64,000 nucleotides of DNA. Source: Nemorincola caseinilytica. GTDB lineage: Bacteria > Bacteroidota > Bacteroidia > Chitinophagales > Chitinophagaceae. Position numbers and translations under genes: made by a program. Below, one piece after another: positions 37,055-45,154 of this stretch (within the stretch, counting starts at the first letter, position 1; every line of letters starts with the position of its first letter). The DNA lies in assembly GCF_039540515.1 (NCBI RefSeq), contig NZ_BAABFA010000015.1, positions 124,001 through 188,000 on the forward strand, read 5' to 3'. The notes under the pieces were generated by a model. It was given only the letters and a program-made list of their open reading frames with translations. It did no database searches and was not told the origin of the DNA.

Positions 37055-38593
37055 TTAATTGCCGGCGGGTTGCGGAGCAGGTGCGTTGTCACCACCACCG
37101 TCGTTCGGCCTTGGTGGGCGTGGCGGCCTGTTCTGCTGTGGCCTGTTCTCCCTGGGCTTGTTATTGTTGCCTTCTCCCTGCTGCTGACCATCGCGGGGTG
37201 GCCTGGGGCCTTGCTGCTGTTGCGGACGAGGTTGTCCTTGTGGTCTTTGCTGCTGATCGCGCTTTTCGCCCTGTGGTCTATTGCCTTGCTGGCCGCCTTG
37301 TGGTCTTTCTCCCTGCGGACGATCGCCCTGTGGCTTTTCTCCCTGTGGCCTTGACTGACCCTGTGGCTTCTGCTGGCCTTTGTTCTGCTGCGGCTTGTTG
37401 CCACCCTGCAGCTGGCCTTTGGCCTGCTGTGCTGGTACATCGCCTTTGCTGCCACCTTTTTCGTTGCCTTTCTTTTTCTTCTTCTTGTTCTTTTCGAGGT
37501 TCTTCAGCGTGATCTGGCCCACATCGTTCACAAAGCCCATGTCGGCGGTCTTCAGGCTGCCGCGTGCGTCGCGCGCTTCCAGCTCTACGGGGTGCAGCTC
37601 ATCGGCTTTTTTACCTTCCTTGTTCAGCTTTATTATCTCCTTCACTCGCGTGATGGTGAGCGGGTACTGCTTGTTGTTGCCGGGGAAGCTGTACCACATC
37701 AGGTTCTTGAAGATATCCTTCTTCTGCAGGTGCGCTATGCCGTTGGCAGTATCGAGGGAGTCGGCCTGGTCGGGGAATACGGAGAGGGCATCCATATAGG
37801 TGTCCAGCTCGTAGTTGAGGCAGCATTTGAGCCTGCCGCACTGGCCCGATAGCTTGGCCTGGTTGATAGAAAGATTCTGGTAGCGTGCAGCGGTGGTATT
37901 GACCGAGCGGAAGTCGGTGAGCCATGTACTGCAGCAGAGCTCGCGGCCGCAGGAGCCTATGCCTCCTACCTTGCCGCTTTCCTGGCGGGCGCCTATCTGG
38001 CGCATCTCTACCTTCAGCTTGAAGTCGGTAGCGAATACACGGATAAGCTCGCGGAAATCGACACGCTGATCGGCGGTGTAGAAGAAGGTACCCTTCTTAC
38101 CATCGGCCTGCATCTCTACCTCGCACAGTTTCATGTCCAGGTTCAGCGTTTTGGCTATGGCGCGGGAACGTATGAGCACCTCGGGTTCACGGTCCTTGTT
38201 CTTAACGCTGGCTGCCAGCTCTTCTTCGGTAGCGGTATGCAGTATGCGTTTGGTCACATCGTTCTCCTTCACACCATACTTCTTCATCTGCAGCTTCACC
38301 AGCTCGCCGGTGAGGCTCACCTGGCCTACATCGAAGCCACCTGTGCCCTCTACGGCCAGCCATTCGCCTTTTTCCAGTATCTGGTTGGTATTGTTGCGGA
38401 AGAACTCTTTGCGGCTGCCCTTGCTGAAGGACATCTCTACTATGGTGTACGGTTTGGCCCCATCGTGCAGGGGCATAGACTTGAGCCAGTCGAACACATT
38501 CATGCGGTTGCACCCGCCGGTGCTACATCCGCCATTACCTTTGCAACCGCCCGGCTTGCCATTGGCGCCGGTACTGCAATTGCCACATCCCAT
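37055..38593 (-). CDS. ricT: PSP1-domain protein, RicT-like (YaaT), with Gln/Pro/Arg-rich tail
   Basis: 512 residues from the ATG at 38593 (MGCGNCSTGANGKPGGCKGN at 1-20), the N-terminus usual for Bacteroidota RicT; the frame extends 27 codons upstream without similarity. The N-terminal 36 residues hold five Cys. The PSP1 core (about 40-300) has the conserved GIGSCGRELCCSTWL and QCGRLKCCLNYE cysteine boxes. In Bacillus, RicT with RicA and RicF forms a complex carrying Fe-S clusters that affects RNase Y activity and competence or sporulation. Whether that holds here is unknown, as RicA/RicF partners are not seen. About 130 C-terminal residues are low-complexity (Gln, Pro, Gly, Arg; repeats such as RPQGEKPQGDRPQGE), suggesting a disordered RNA-binding tail. 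Confidence 0.85.
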   Translation of the reverse strand: MGCGNCSTGANGKPGGCKGNGGCSTGGCNRMNVFDWLKSMPLHDGAKPYTIVEMSFSKGSRKEFFRNNTNQILEKGEWLAVEGTGGFDVGQVSLTGELVKLQMKKYGVKENDVTKRILHTATEEELAASVKNKDREPEVLIRSRAIAKTLNLDMKLCEVEMQADGKKGTFFYTADQRVDFRELIRVFATDFKLKVEMRQIGARQESGKVGGIGSCGRELCCSTWLTDFRSVNTTAARYQNLSINQAKLSGQCGRLKCCLNYELDTYMDALSVFPDQADSLDTANGIAHLQKKDIFKNLMWYSFPGNNKQYPLTITRVKEIIKLNKEGKKADELHPVELEARDARGSLKTADMGFVNDVGQITLKNLEKNKKKKKKGNEKGGSKGDVPAQQAKGQLQGGNKPQQNKGQQKPQGQSRPQGEKPQGDRPQGERPQGGQQGNRPQGEKRDQQQRPQGQPRPQQQQGPRPPRDGQQQGEGNNNKPRENRPQQNRPPRPPRPNDGGGDNAPAPQPAGN

Positions 38594-38913
38594 CTTGTAA
38601 AATAAGTTTATATCGAGCAGGTGATCAAATGGTCTTTTGCCGGGGCTGCCAGTGCAGGAAAGCGGATATATCATCTACCATACTGCAAAAGGCATAATAT
38701 ATTACTAACACCAACTATCGTTGTTCCATACGCACGGACCATTATCTATTGCCTGCCAATTGTTAAAACAATAAATATCAATGTACAAACCTACGAAAAA
38801 ATATCGGGATGAGATGTGGTGGTATTTTATATGTTGTGTGGGTGCAAACAGTTGTTATGTGTGCCTGCTGTATGTGAGTGTGTTCTTTGATGATATATGT
38901 TTCTGTAATTGTG
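38594..38913. other. Gene-free A+T-rich gap between divergent units
   Basis: About 320 bases with no convincing frame, hairpin or repeat. It must hold the RicT promoter, for which I see no clean TAnnTTTG match near 38593. The composition is more A+T-rich than the flanking genes. Confidence 0.45.
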
Positions 38914-38921
38914 TAAATTTG
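38914..38921 (+). promoter_or_regulatory. -7 element TAAATTTG for the DUF2442/DUF4160 pair
   Basis: Exact TAnnTTTG match, 13 bases before the first ATG at 38935. TTTG at 38886-38889 is a possible -33 element at a slightly long spacing (24 bases). Confidence 0.6.
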
Positions 38922-38934
38922 TTATCAAATATCA

Positions 38935-39213
38935 ATGATGAAAGCGAGCAGTGTACAGGCAATGCATGGATATAAGCTGATGGTCCGTTTTGAGGATGGT
39001 GTGTCGGGAGAGGTAGACCTAAGGGACCTTGTAGAAAATGGCATCTTCAGGGAACTAAAGGATGTAAAAAAATTTCAGAACGTTTACATTAACGGTTCAG
39101 CGATAGCCTGGTCAGACGAGTTGGAGATAGATGCCGACAATATCTATGCGGAAATAGTGCATAGAGAACCTTCACAACTTTTTCGGAAGCTAACGCACCA
39201 TGCCACAAATTAG
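38935..39213 (+). CDS. DUF2442 family protein, possible antitoxin partner
   Basis: 92 residues (ATG at 38935 or 38938). HGYKLMVRFEDGVSGEVDLRDL followed by WSDELEIDADNIYAEI matches DUF2442, a small beta-rich domain. Its last 14 bases overlap the start of the DUF4160 gene, so the two are translated together. DUF2442 and DUF4160 genes often occur side by side, an arrangement that has led to suggestions of a toxin-antitoxin-like or accessory module; the activity is unproven. The pair sits between unrelated housekeeping genes, as small mobile modules do. Confidence 0.82.
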   Translation: MMKASSVQAMHGYKLMVRFEDGVSGEVDLRDLVENGIFRELKDVKKFQNVYINGSAIAWSDELEIDADNIYAEIVHREPSQLFRKLTHHATN

Positions 39214-39460
39214 TATCTTCTTAGGAATCATCATAAAAATGTACTACCGGGATCATAACCCACCTCATTTCCATGCTGTATATGGAGAATATGAAGGCCT
39301 GGTAGATATAAATAACCTAGAACTTTTGAGCGGCCATTTACCCCCAAGGGTCTTGGGGTTGGTAATAGAATGGGCGGCTATTCACCAAAGCGAATTGCTC
39401 CACAACTGGGATAAGGCAATGAAGCAAGAAACGCTGCTTCCCATTCAACCTTTAGTATAA
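39200..39460 (+). CDS. DUF4160 family protein
   Basis: 86 residues beginning MPQISIFLGIIIKMYYRDHNPPHFHAVYGEYEG (about 1-33). The MYYRDHNPPHFHAVYG segment is the signature of DUF4160, a tiny domain with two close histidines. The remaining half (LPPRVLGLVIEWAAIHQSELLHNWD) is a helix typical of the family. It overlaps the DUF2442 gene by 14 bases and ends 16 bases before the convergent GH92 gene, leaving no room for its own terminator. Function unknown; toxin-like activity is only a suggestion from gene pairing. Confidence 0.83.
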   Translation: MPQISIFLGIIIKMYYRDHNPPHFHAVYGEYEGLVDINNLELLSGHLPPRVLGLVIEWAAIHQSELLHNWDKAMKQETLLPIQPLV

Positions 39461-39476
39461 TGGCCTTCGAGGGTGT

Positions 39477-41720
39477 TTAGTTCACCGAGCTGGGCCAGTC
39501 CTTTTCGTCTTTACCAAATTGCTTGTTGGGTGTGGTTCCCATTTCAAAGACCAGTTCGCCGCCCTGCATGAGGGTGGTATGGCTGATGTAGCTGCGGGTA
39601 TATGGCTTGCCATTGAGGGTAACGCTCTGTATATAGCAGGCATCTTTGCCATTGTTGTGGGTGGCTATCTTCATGGTCTTGCCGCCGGGCAGCTTTATCC
39701 TTACCTCATCGAACACGGGACTGCCGAACACATACTCGCCGCCCGAGGCATTGGCAGGGTAGAAGCCCGCCATGCTTAGCACACCCCAGGCGCTCATTTG
39801 CCCACAATCCTCGTTGCCGGAGTAGCCCTCGGGATGATCGTGGTACATAGAATCTATGATGGTGCGTGCCCATTTCTGGGTCTTCCAGCTTTGGCCTACA
39901 TAACTGTACATATAGGCTATGTGATGGCTGGGCTCATTGCCATGGGCATACTGGCCTATGAGGCCGCTCACATCGGGTGGGGCCTGTTCTCCCTTGATCT
40001 CTGAAGAGGTGGAGAAGAGCTTATCGAGCATTTCGGTGAAGCGGTCGTAGCTGCCATAGCCCTTTGCCAGGCCGCGTATATCGTGTGGTACGAAGAAGGT
40101 GTACTGCCATGCGTTACCCTCTTCGTAGAACGACTTGCTGCCATCGGTAGAGGTGAAGTAGGGGTCGAAGGGTTCTGTCCATTTGCCATCGCTGTTGCGG
40201 GCGCGTATGAAGCCCGTCTCTTTATCGAATAGCAGCTTGTAGGCGGCCGCCTTTTTCATATAGAGGTCGTGGTCGGCGGTCTTGCCCAGCTTCTTTGCCA
40301 CCTGTGCTATGCACCAGTCGTCGTAGGCATATTCCAGTGTCTTGGTAACGGTCTGCCATGCGCTATCCTGCGGTACATAGCCATAGCGGCGATACCACTG
40401 TGTACCGCGAATATTCTGCATGGCGCTCTTTTTCATGCATTCCAGTGCTTTTTCGGCATCTATGCCGGGCGTGTTCTTCAGTACGGCATCGGCCAGCACG
40501 GGCACGGCATGGTAGCCGCTCATGCAATTGGTCTCGAAGGTGGAGAGGTCCCATACGGGCAGCAGGCCGGTCTCGTCGCAGAAGGCCATCATGCTGTTCA
40601 TGAGGTCGGGCAGGCGCTGCTGCTGGGTGATGGTGAACAGCGGGTGCAGGCCACGGAAGGTATCCCACAGGGAGAACACGGTATAGCGCTGGCCTTTCTT
40701 CATGCGCAGCATATCGCCATTGGCGTTCTGGTACTGGCCATCGGCATCAGAGTAGAGCGATGGCGCTATACAGGTATGGTAGAGCGCGGTATAGAAAATG
40801 CGTTTAAGCTTTTCGTCTGATGTGGTCACTTCCATCTTTGCCATTTCGGCCTCCCATTTGGCCTCGGCAGCGGTGCGAACCTTCTCAAAGTTCCAGCCCG
40901 GTATCTCGCCGAGTGCCAGCAGGGCTTTATCCATGCTGGTGTTGGAGAGGGCTACTTTCATCATCAGCGGTCTGCCATTCATCTCTGCAAATTCGAGCAC
41001 ACCATTGTAGCGACCGCTATCGTTTAGGTTGCCCTGGCCTACTTCCTGGTGGGTATTGTTGTCGTAGGTATACATCTTGCGGATGGGAGCAGATACCCTG
41101 GCCGCGAAATATACCCGCTGTGTACGCGCCCAGCCGCGCGACATGCGATAGCCGGTAATGGTAGAGTCGTTGATGTATTTTATATAGGTGTGTGTGGCGC
41201 TATCCCAGTTCATCATATAGGTGAGGTGGAAACGCAGCAGGGGTTTTACACCTTTTGGGAACATATAGCTGTGCAGGCCGCAACGCTCGGTGGCTGTAAG
41301 GCCTACGCTTATACCATTGTCCATGCGCACATAATAATAGCCGGCAGAGGCTTTTTCGTTCTTATGGTCGAAGCTGACACGGAAGAATTTGCTGGTATCG
41401 CTGATGGGGGCCGTAAGGGGCATAACGGAGATGTCTGTCCAGTCGCCGCAGCCGGTGCCGCTGAGGTGCATGTGGCTGAAGCCTGTGATAACATTATCGG
41501 AATAATTGTAACCGCTGCACCAGTCCCACCCCTGCGAGCCATTATCGGGGCTGAGCTGTACCATACCAAAAGGTACACATGCACCCGGGAAGGTATGGCC
41601 ATGCCCGCCGGTACCTATGAAGGGGTCGATGTAGCGGGTGAGCCTTTGCGCATGTGCGGCATAACCTGTAAGTGCCAGTATAACAAATAGTAATGAATTG
41701 CGGAAGTTGATAGATAGCAT
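39477..41720 (-). CDS. GH92 family alpha-mannosidase, exported
   Basis: 747 residues with a signal peptide (LLFVILALTGYAAHAQ, ending near residue 24). The sequence is GH92 throughout: YIDPFIGTGGHGHTFPGA at the start, GMVQLSPDN, TGFSHMHLSGTGC, an (alpha/alpha)6 domain, and the catalytic GYSGNEDCGQMSAWGVLSMAGFYP near 645. GH92 enzymes are calcium-dependent exo-mannosidases that trim alpha-linked mannose from N-glycans or fungal mannan, in the periplasm or at the surface. No SusC/SusD pair or sulfatase lies beside it, so it is not in a visible polysaccharide utilisation locus. The ATG at 41720 lies four bases after a TACCTTCG variant -7 element. Confidence 0.94.
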   Translation of the reverse strand: MLSINFRNSLLFVILALTGYAAHAQRLTRYIDPFIGTGGHGHTFPGACVPFGMVQLSPDNGSQGWDWCSGYNYSDNVITGFSHMHLSGTGCGDWTDISVMPLTAPISDTSKFFRVSFDHKNEKASAGYYYVRMDNGISVGLTATERCGLHSYMFPKGVKPLLRFHLTYMMNWDSATHTYIKYINDSTITGYRMSRGWARTQRVYFAARVSAPIRKMYTYDNNTHQEVGQGNLNDSGRYNGVLEFAEMNGRPLMMKVALSNTSMDKALLALGEIPGWNFEKVRTAAEAKWEAEMAKMEVTTSDEKLKRIFYTALYHTCIAPSLYSDADGQYQNANGDMLRMKKGQRYTVFSLWDTFRGLHPLFTITQQQRLPDLMNSMMAFCDETGLLPVWDLSTFETNCMSGYHAVPVLADAVLKNTPGIDAEKALECMKKSAMQNIRGTQWYRRYGYVPQDSAWQTVTKTLEYAYDDWCIAQVAKKLGKTADHDLYMKKAAAYKLLFDKETGFIRARNSDGKWTEPFDPYFTSTDGSKSFYEEGNAWQYTFFVPHDIRGLAKGYGSYDRFTEMLDKLFSTSSEIKGEQAPPDVSGLIGQYAHGNEPSHHIAYMYSYVGQSWKTQKWARTIIDSMYHDHPEGYSGNEDCGQMSAWGVLSMAGFYPANASGGEYVFGSPVFDEVRIKLPGGKTMKIATHNNGKDACYIQSVTLNGKPYTRSYISHTTLMQGGELVFEMGTTPNKQFGKDEKDWPSSVN

Positions 41721-41724
41721 GGTG

Positions 41725-41732
41725 CGAAGGTA
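41725..41732 (-). promoter_or_regulatory. Variant -7 element TACCTTCG before the GH92 gene
   Basis: Matches TAnnTTTG except C at position seven, and ends only four bases from the start codon at 41720. The same TTCG ending occurs before the genes at 60534 and, less fully, 41874 and 43007. Confidence 0.4.
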
Positions 41733-41873
41733 AGACGGCTATGGCAAAAAATGTACTTGTGACAGCGCCATTGATACGTCAATGTTAAAGCATATTTAAA
41801 GGTGCTGACCTGTGCTTTATATAACGAATAGGGGTGGTGGTGTGGGTAATTTTATAATGTCTTTCGTATCACT

Positions 41874-42884
41874 ATGGATATCTATGTTATGACAGAGAAG
41901 ACCAACGACCGGAAAACAGGAAGGAAGCCGATATCGCTAAAGGGTATGTGGCGATCGCTGAAAGATGCCGTAACGGCCATGGGCGATGATAAGGTAATGA
42001 AGCTGAGCGGATCGCTTGCCTACTATACCGTTTTTTCGATGGGGCCACTGCTGGTGGTCATCATATCGCTGTGCAGCCTGTTCTTTGCGCGCGATGCCGT
42101 GGAAGGGCAGGTATATGCTGTACTGCGCGATTTTGTAGGCAGCGATACTGCCCTGCAGCTACAGGATATAATAAAGAATGCGGCCATAGGCAATAAGAGC
42201 ACAACAGCGGCCATAATAGGTGGTGTGACCCTGCTGATAGGCGCTACAACGGTATTTGCAGAGATACAGGACTCTATAAACGGTATATGGGGCCTGAAGC
42301 CCAAACCAAAGAAAGGCCTGCTGATAATGCTGCGCAACCGGCTGATGTCGTTCTCGGTGATAATAGGGCTGGGTTTCATACTGCTGGTGTCGCTGGCCAT
42401 AACGGGGGTGATAGAGAGCATCAGTACCCGGGTGCAGCTCTATTTTCCGCAGGTGACGGTGGTGGTGTTCTACATCATCAATCTATCGCTATCCTTCATT
42501 ATCAGTGTGTTCATTTTTGCGGTCATCTTCAAGGTGCTGCCCGATGCCCATATAAAGTGGCGCGATGTGGTGGTAGGCGCTTTTGCGACCGCTATATTGT
42601 TCCTGATAGGGAAGTTCGGTATATCGCTCTATATATCACAGACCAAGGTGGGTAGTACCTATGGCGCAGCAGGATCGCTGGTGATACTGCTGGTATGGGT
42701 CTACTATTCGTCTATGATACTGTACCTGGGCGCCGAATTCACGAAGGCATATGCCATACAGTTCGGGTCGGAGATACATCCCAACGACTATGCTGTGACC
42801 ACCAAACAGGTAGAGATAGAGACAGGACATAAGAGCGTACAGGAGAAAGAGCAGGTGACCGTTGTGAAGAAACATGTGCCATGA
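41874..42884 (+). CDS. YihY/BrkB family inner-membrane protein
   Basis: 336 residues (ATG at 41874; a second at 41889 would remove five). Six hydrophobic spans lie between about 45 and 290. Family features include LSGSLAYYTVFSMGPLLVVIIS near the N-terminus, GATTVFAEIQDSINGIWGLKP, and GAAGSLVILLVWVYYSSMILYLGAEFTKAYA near the last span. The group was once called ribonuclease BN in error; a transport or membrane-integrity role is suspected. The charged tail (about 295-336) is cytosolic. It is followed at 122 bases by a DUF4142 gene on the same strand, and both have TTTCGTAT or TTCGTAT upstream in place of a normal -7 element. Confidence 0.86.
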   Translation: MDIYVMTEKTNDRKTGRKPISLKGMWRSLKDAVTAMGDDKVMKLSGSLAYYTVFSMGPLLVVIISLCSLFFARDAVEGQVYAVLRDFVGSDTALQLQDIIKNAAIGNKSTTAAIIGGVTLLIGATTVFAEIQDSINGIWGLKPKPKKGLLIMLRNRLMSFSVIIGLGFILLVSLAITGVIESISTRVQLYFPQVTVVVFYIINLSLSFIISVFIFAVIFKVLPDAHIKWRDVVVGAFATAILFLIGKFGISLYISQTKVGSTYGAAGSLVILLVWVYYSSMILYLGAEFTKAYAIQFGSEIHPNDYAVTTKQVEIETGHKSVQEKEQVTVVKKHVP

Positions 42885-43006
42885 TAACCTAATACCATCA
42901 ATGTGAGATTTTTATAACTAACGAGTGAAGGTTCATAACGATCTGCGCGTATATACATGCGACCTTCGTATAAGAAGATAACACTACAAACACACAGATG
43001 TATTTT

Positions 43007-43558
43007 ATGAAAAAGAGTATCGTATATATGGTGGCTTTATTGCCGATGATATGGCTGGGTTCTTGCAAGGATGCCGACACCCCTGCCGAGGAACATAATG
43101 AACAAGCGTTCAACAATACTGACATGGAACGCGATGCGGATTTTGTGATGAAGGCCGCTACAGCAAGCATGGCAGAGATAGAGCTGGGCAACCTGGCCAT
43201 GGCCAATGGCGCACTGCCGGAGGTGAAACAGTTCGGCCAGACGATGGTGACCGACCATACTGCAGCTAACGAAGAACTGAGAGCCGCAGCACAGCCTAAG
43301 AACATAGCGCTGCCTGTAGCGCCCACCGATGCACAACTGAAGAAGGCAGAAGAGCTGCGCGGCAAAACAGGCGCCGACTTTGATAAGGACTATATAGACC
43401 TGATGGTAAAGGACCATAAGGATGTGATAGATGCCTTTGAGAAAGAGGCGGAAAAAGGCAATGACCCCGACCTGAAAACATGGGCAGGAGCAAAACTACC
43501 TGCATTGCGCCATCATTTGCAAATGGCAGAGGAACTGCAGCAACGACTAAAAAAATAA
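43007..43558 (+). CDS. DUF4142 lipoprotein
   Basis: 183 residues from the ATG at 43007 (MKKSIVYMVALLPMIWLGSC), a lipoprotein signal with lipobox LGSC; an ATG nine bases earlier is also in frame. The mature part is a helical bundle with the DUF4142 pattern: DFVMKAATASMAEIELGNLA, QFGQTMVTDHTAANEEL and DYIDLMVKDHKDVIDAFE. The acidic/His helix pattern resembles ferritin-like bundles, but the function is not established; family members are often induced by stress. Predicted to be anchored in the periplasm or outer membrane. A double hairpin terminator follows. Confidence 0.87.
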   Translation: MKKSIVYMVALLPMIWLGSCKDADTPAEEHNEQAFNNTDMERDADFVMKAATASMAEIELGNLAMANGALPEVKQFGQTMVTDHTAANEELRAAAQPKNIALPVAPTDAQLKKAEELRGKTGADFDKDYIDLMVKDHKDVIDAFEKEAEKGNDPDLKTWAGAKLPALRHHLQMAEELQQRLKK

Positions 43559-43602
43559 TAGGGTGAGCGATGAGCGAGACCTCAACAAATGGTCTCGTTA
43601 AG

Positions 43603-43636
43603 AGTGGCCGGCCGTCTGACCGGCTACTTTGTTTTT
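43603..43636 (+). terminator. Terminator of the DUF4142 gene
   Basis: AGTGGCCGG (43603-43611) pairs with 43620-43628 (one G-U pair), followed by a T-rich run. A preceding hairpin CGAGACC/GGTCTCG lies at about 43575-43597. Confidence 0.75.
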
Positions 43637-43790
43637 ATAGTGTTTCCAAGACCAAGCGTATCGTAAGTGCCTTACTACAATGAACACTCAGGAATACACA
43701 AGCAACACCAGCAGTATCAGAACGGCGCAAGATGCATGGCTCGCTTTCTTTTACAAAAGTGGTCCCATATTGACCACTTCGTTCGTAAGG

Positions 43791-44063
43791 TCATGTGAGT
43801 GAACGGGCTGCCACCACCTCAGCTTCAGCCCCCGTAGCCCTAAGCTGCCCGGCCAGCTCTTCCGCCTTTTCCAGCGTTGCATCATGCAGTATGTGACATG
43901 GCGCCCTATCCACGGCATCGCTGGCCTCTATCAGGCTCATTGTCGTGAATTCTTTTAGCACTTTTATTACCTCCAGTTTATTATTTCCACTCACTTTTTT
44001 CAGGATCACATTATATAGTGTTTCGCCGTTCGCCTGCCCGGCGAGTGTTATTCTGTCTGTCAT
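43791..44063 (-). CDS. Stand-alone ribosomal L7/L12 C-terminal-domain-like protein
   Basis: 90 residues from the ATG at 44063 (a TTG 30 bases upstream is also in frame). Residues about 30-86 (KLEVIKVLKEFTTMSLIEASDAVDRAP, then LEKAEELAGQLRATGAEAEV) follow the bL12 C-terminal domain closely: KxxVIKxxxE, LxEAxxxVxxxP, AExxxxxLxxxGAxxE. The N-terminal dimerisation domain and hinge of true L12 are missing; a short strand-rich stretch (RITLAGQANGETLYNVIL) replaces them. In L12 this domain recruits translation GTPases. What it binds here is unknown. Plausible roles are a factor decoy or an adaptor (inference). A hairpin at 43757-43779 lies just downstream. Confidence 0.72.
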   Translation of the reverse strand: MTDRITLAGQANGETLYNVILKKVSGNNKLEVIKVLKEFTTMSLIEASDAVDRAPCHILHDATLEKAEELAGQLRATGAEAEVVAARSLT

Positions 44064-44217
44064 TTTGTTGCTTTTAGTAGCGTCTGTCGACAATTACAGG
44101 CTTCATATGTCCGAAGATATTAATTTTCATCGACCATACGGCCAATATGGATAAAGCCTTTAGCATATCCTATCAACCATTTTGGGCTATATATCTACAA
44201 AGCAAGCAAGAACAGAA

Positions 44218-44246
44218 CACCCTGCAAGGTGATGCCCTGCAGGGTG
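44218..44246 (-). terminator. Hairpin downstream of the two small unknown genes
   Basis: CACCCTGCA (44218-44226) pairs with TGCAGGGTG (44238-44246). On the minus strand it lies 93 bases past the stop at 44339. The following tract is not T-rich, so termination strength is uncertain. Confidence 0.5.
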
Positions 44247-44338
44247 ATGCAAATGTGGTAGCTCTTTATATGGCTGTATAGCTACCTGTCGTCGTTGTTC
44301 CCGGCCGTGTGTAGTAACCATCCGGTCTTTTAATATCC

Positions 44339-44623
44339 TCATCCTTCCGGCATGTGGCGCATAAGGCGCACGGTGCCTGTATAATTGTTGCCATCGGCCG
44401 GTGCATTCTCTATGGTACATATGTTCATCGTTATCTCGTCCTTGTGTTCCAGCTCGGTGAGCAGGGAAACGAGGTCGGACACGGATATGTCCAGTATGGC
44501 GGCCAAGCTCTCTATACTGATACCGGTATGGCCGGCATAGTTGTCTATAGACCCGAGTTTCTGTAGTACTGTCGCGGCATTCATGATAGTGATGTGGTCT
44601 ATTCGTTCGAATTTGATGTTCAT
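44339..44623 (-). CDS. Small unknown protein with winged-helix-like pattern
   Basis: 94 residues, no signal peptide. The stretch SIESLAAILDISVSDLVSLLTELEHKDEITM (about 37-67) reads as a helix-turn-helix, followed by an NNYTGTVRL strand that could be a wing. I do not recognise a family, and DNA binding is only suggested. It starts three bases after the stop of the 82-residue gene at 44627 on the same strand, so the two form an operon. Confidence 0.6.
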   Translation of the reverse strand: MNIKFERIDHITIMNAATVLQKLGSIDNYAGHTGISIESLAAILDISVSDLVSLLTELEHKDEITMNICTIENAPADGNNYTGTVRLMRHMPEG

Positions 44624-44626
44624 CGT

Positions 44627-44875
44627 TTATAGACTGAGCAGGGCAGCATTGTTATATATGTCATTGCGCAGCAGCTCGTCGTCGGCATGTACTTCTATGC
44701 TTATCTCGTCTGCTTCCATTTTGGTACGGGCCATCAGTTTTATCTCGGCCCTTTTGCCTTCTGCATCGTACTGTCTTAGTGTGTTCTTGAATGTCCTCAA
44801 TTTTGAATTGAAGCGTTTCTGTGAATGCTCATTGCCATAATTAAGGCTTATCACAGTTAAAAATATGTTCTTCAT
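44627..44875 (-). CDS. Small unknown protein, first gene of a two-gene operon
   Basis: 82 residues from the ATG at 44875 (MKNIFLTVISLNYGNEHSQK at 1-20); the frame extends 31 codons upstream without signs of coding. It is charged, with about 15 basic residues, and alternates strand-like segments (NIFLTVISLNY, AEIKLMARTKM, ISIEVHA). No known family is recognised. There is no signal peptide and no membrane span. It is followed at three bases by the winged-helix-like gene. Confidence 0.55.
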   Translation of the reverse strand: MKNIFLTVISLNYGNEHSQKRFNSKLRTFKNTLRQYDAEGKRAEIKLMARTKMEADEISIEVHADDELLRNDIYNNAALLSL

Positions 44876-45154
44876 CGTAGTGGTATTTGGTAAGTTCGAT
44901 AAATGGTCGTTCCTCGTATTTTGATACGGATGGCAGAACTTCTGTTCCGTTATCTGTATCCAGAACATAAAAATGTTCTGACCTGCCTGTGGTTGTAGCT
45001 GTGTTTCCTCTGCTGTACCGGGCCTATTGTTTTTTCTTTATCGCTTATACCTGGTCTGTTCTATCCCGATCATTCTCATTTCCCGGAACCATTTTTTGCC
45101 TGTATGGCAGTGTCCCTTTGTTCGTTCTACGTCATTTATGACGCTCCTGTCGCG

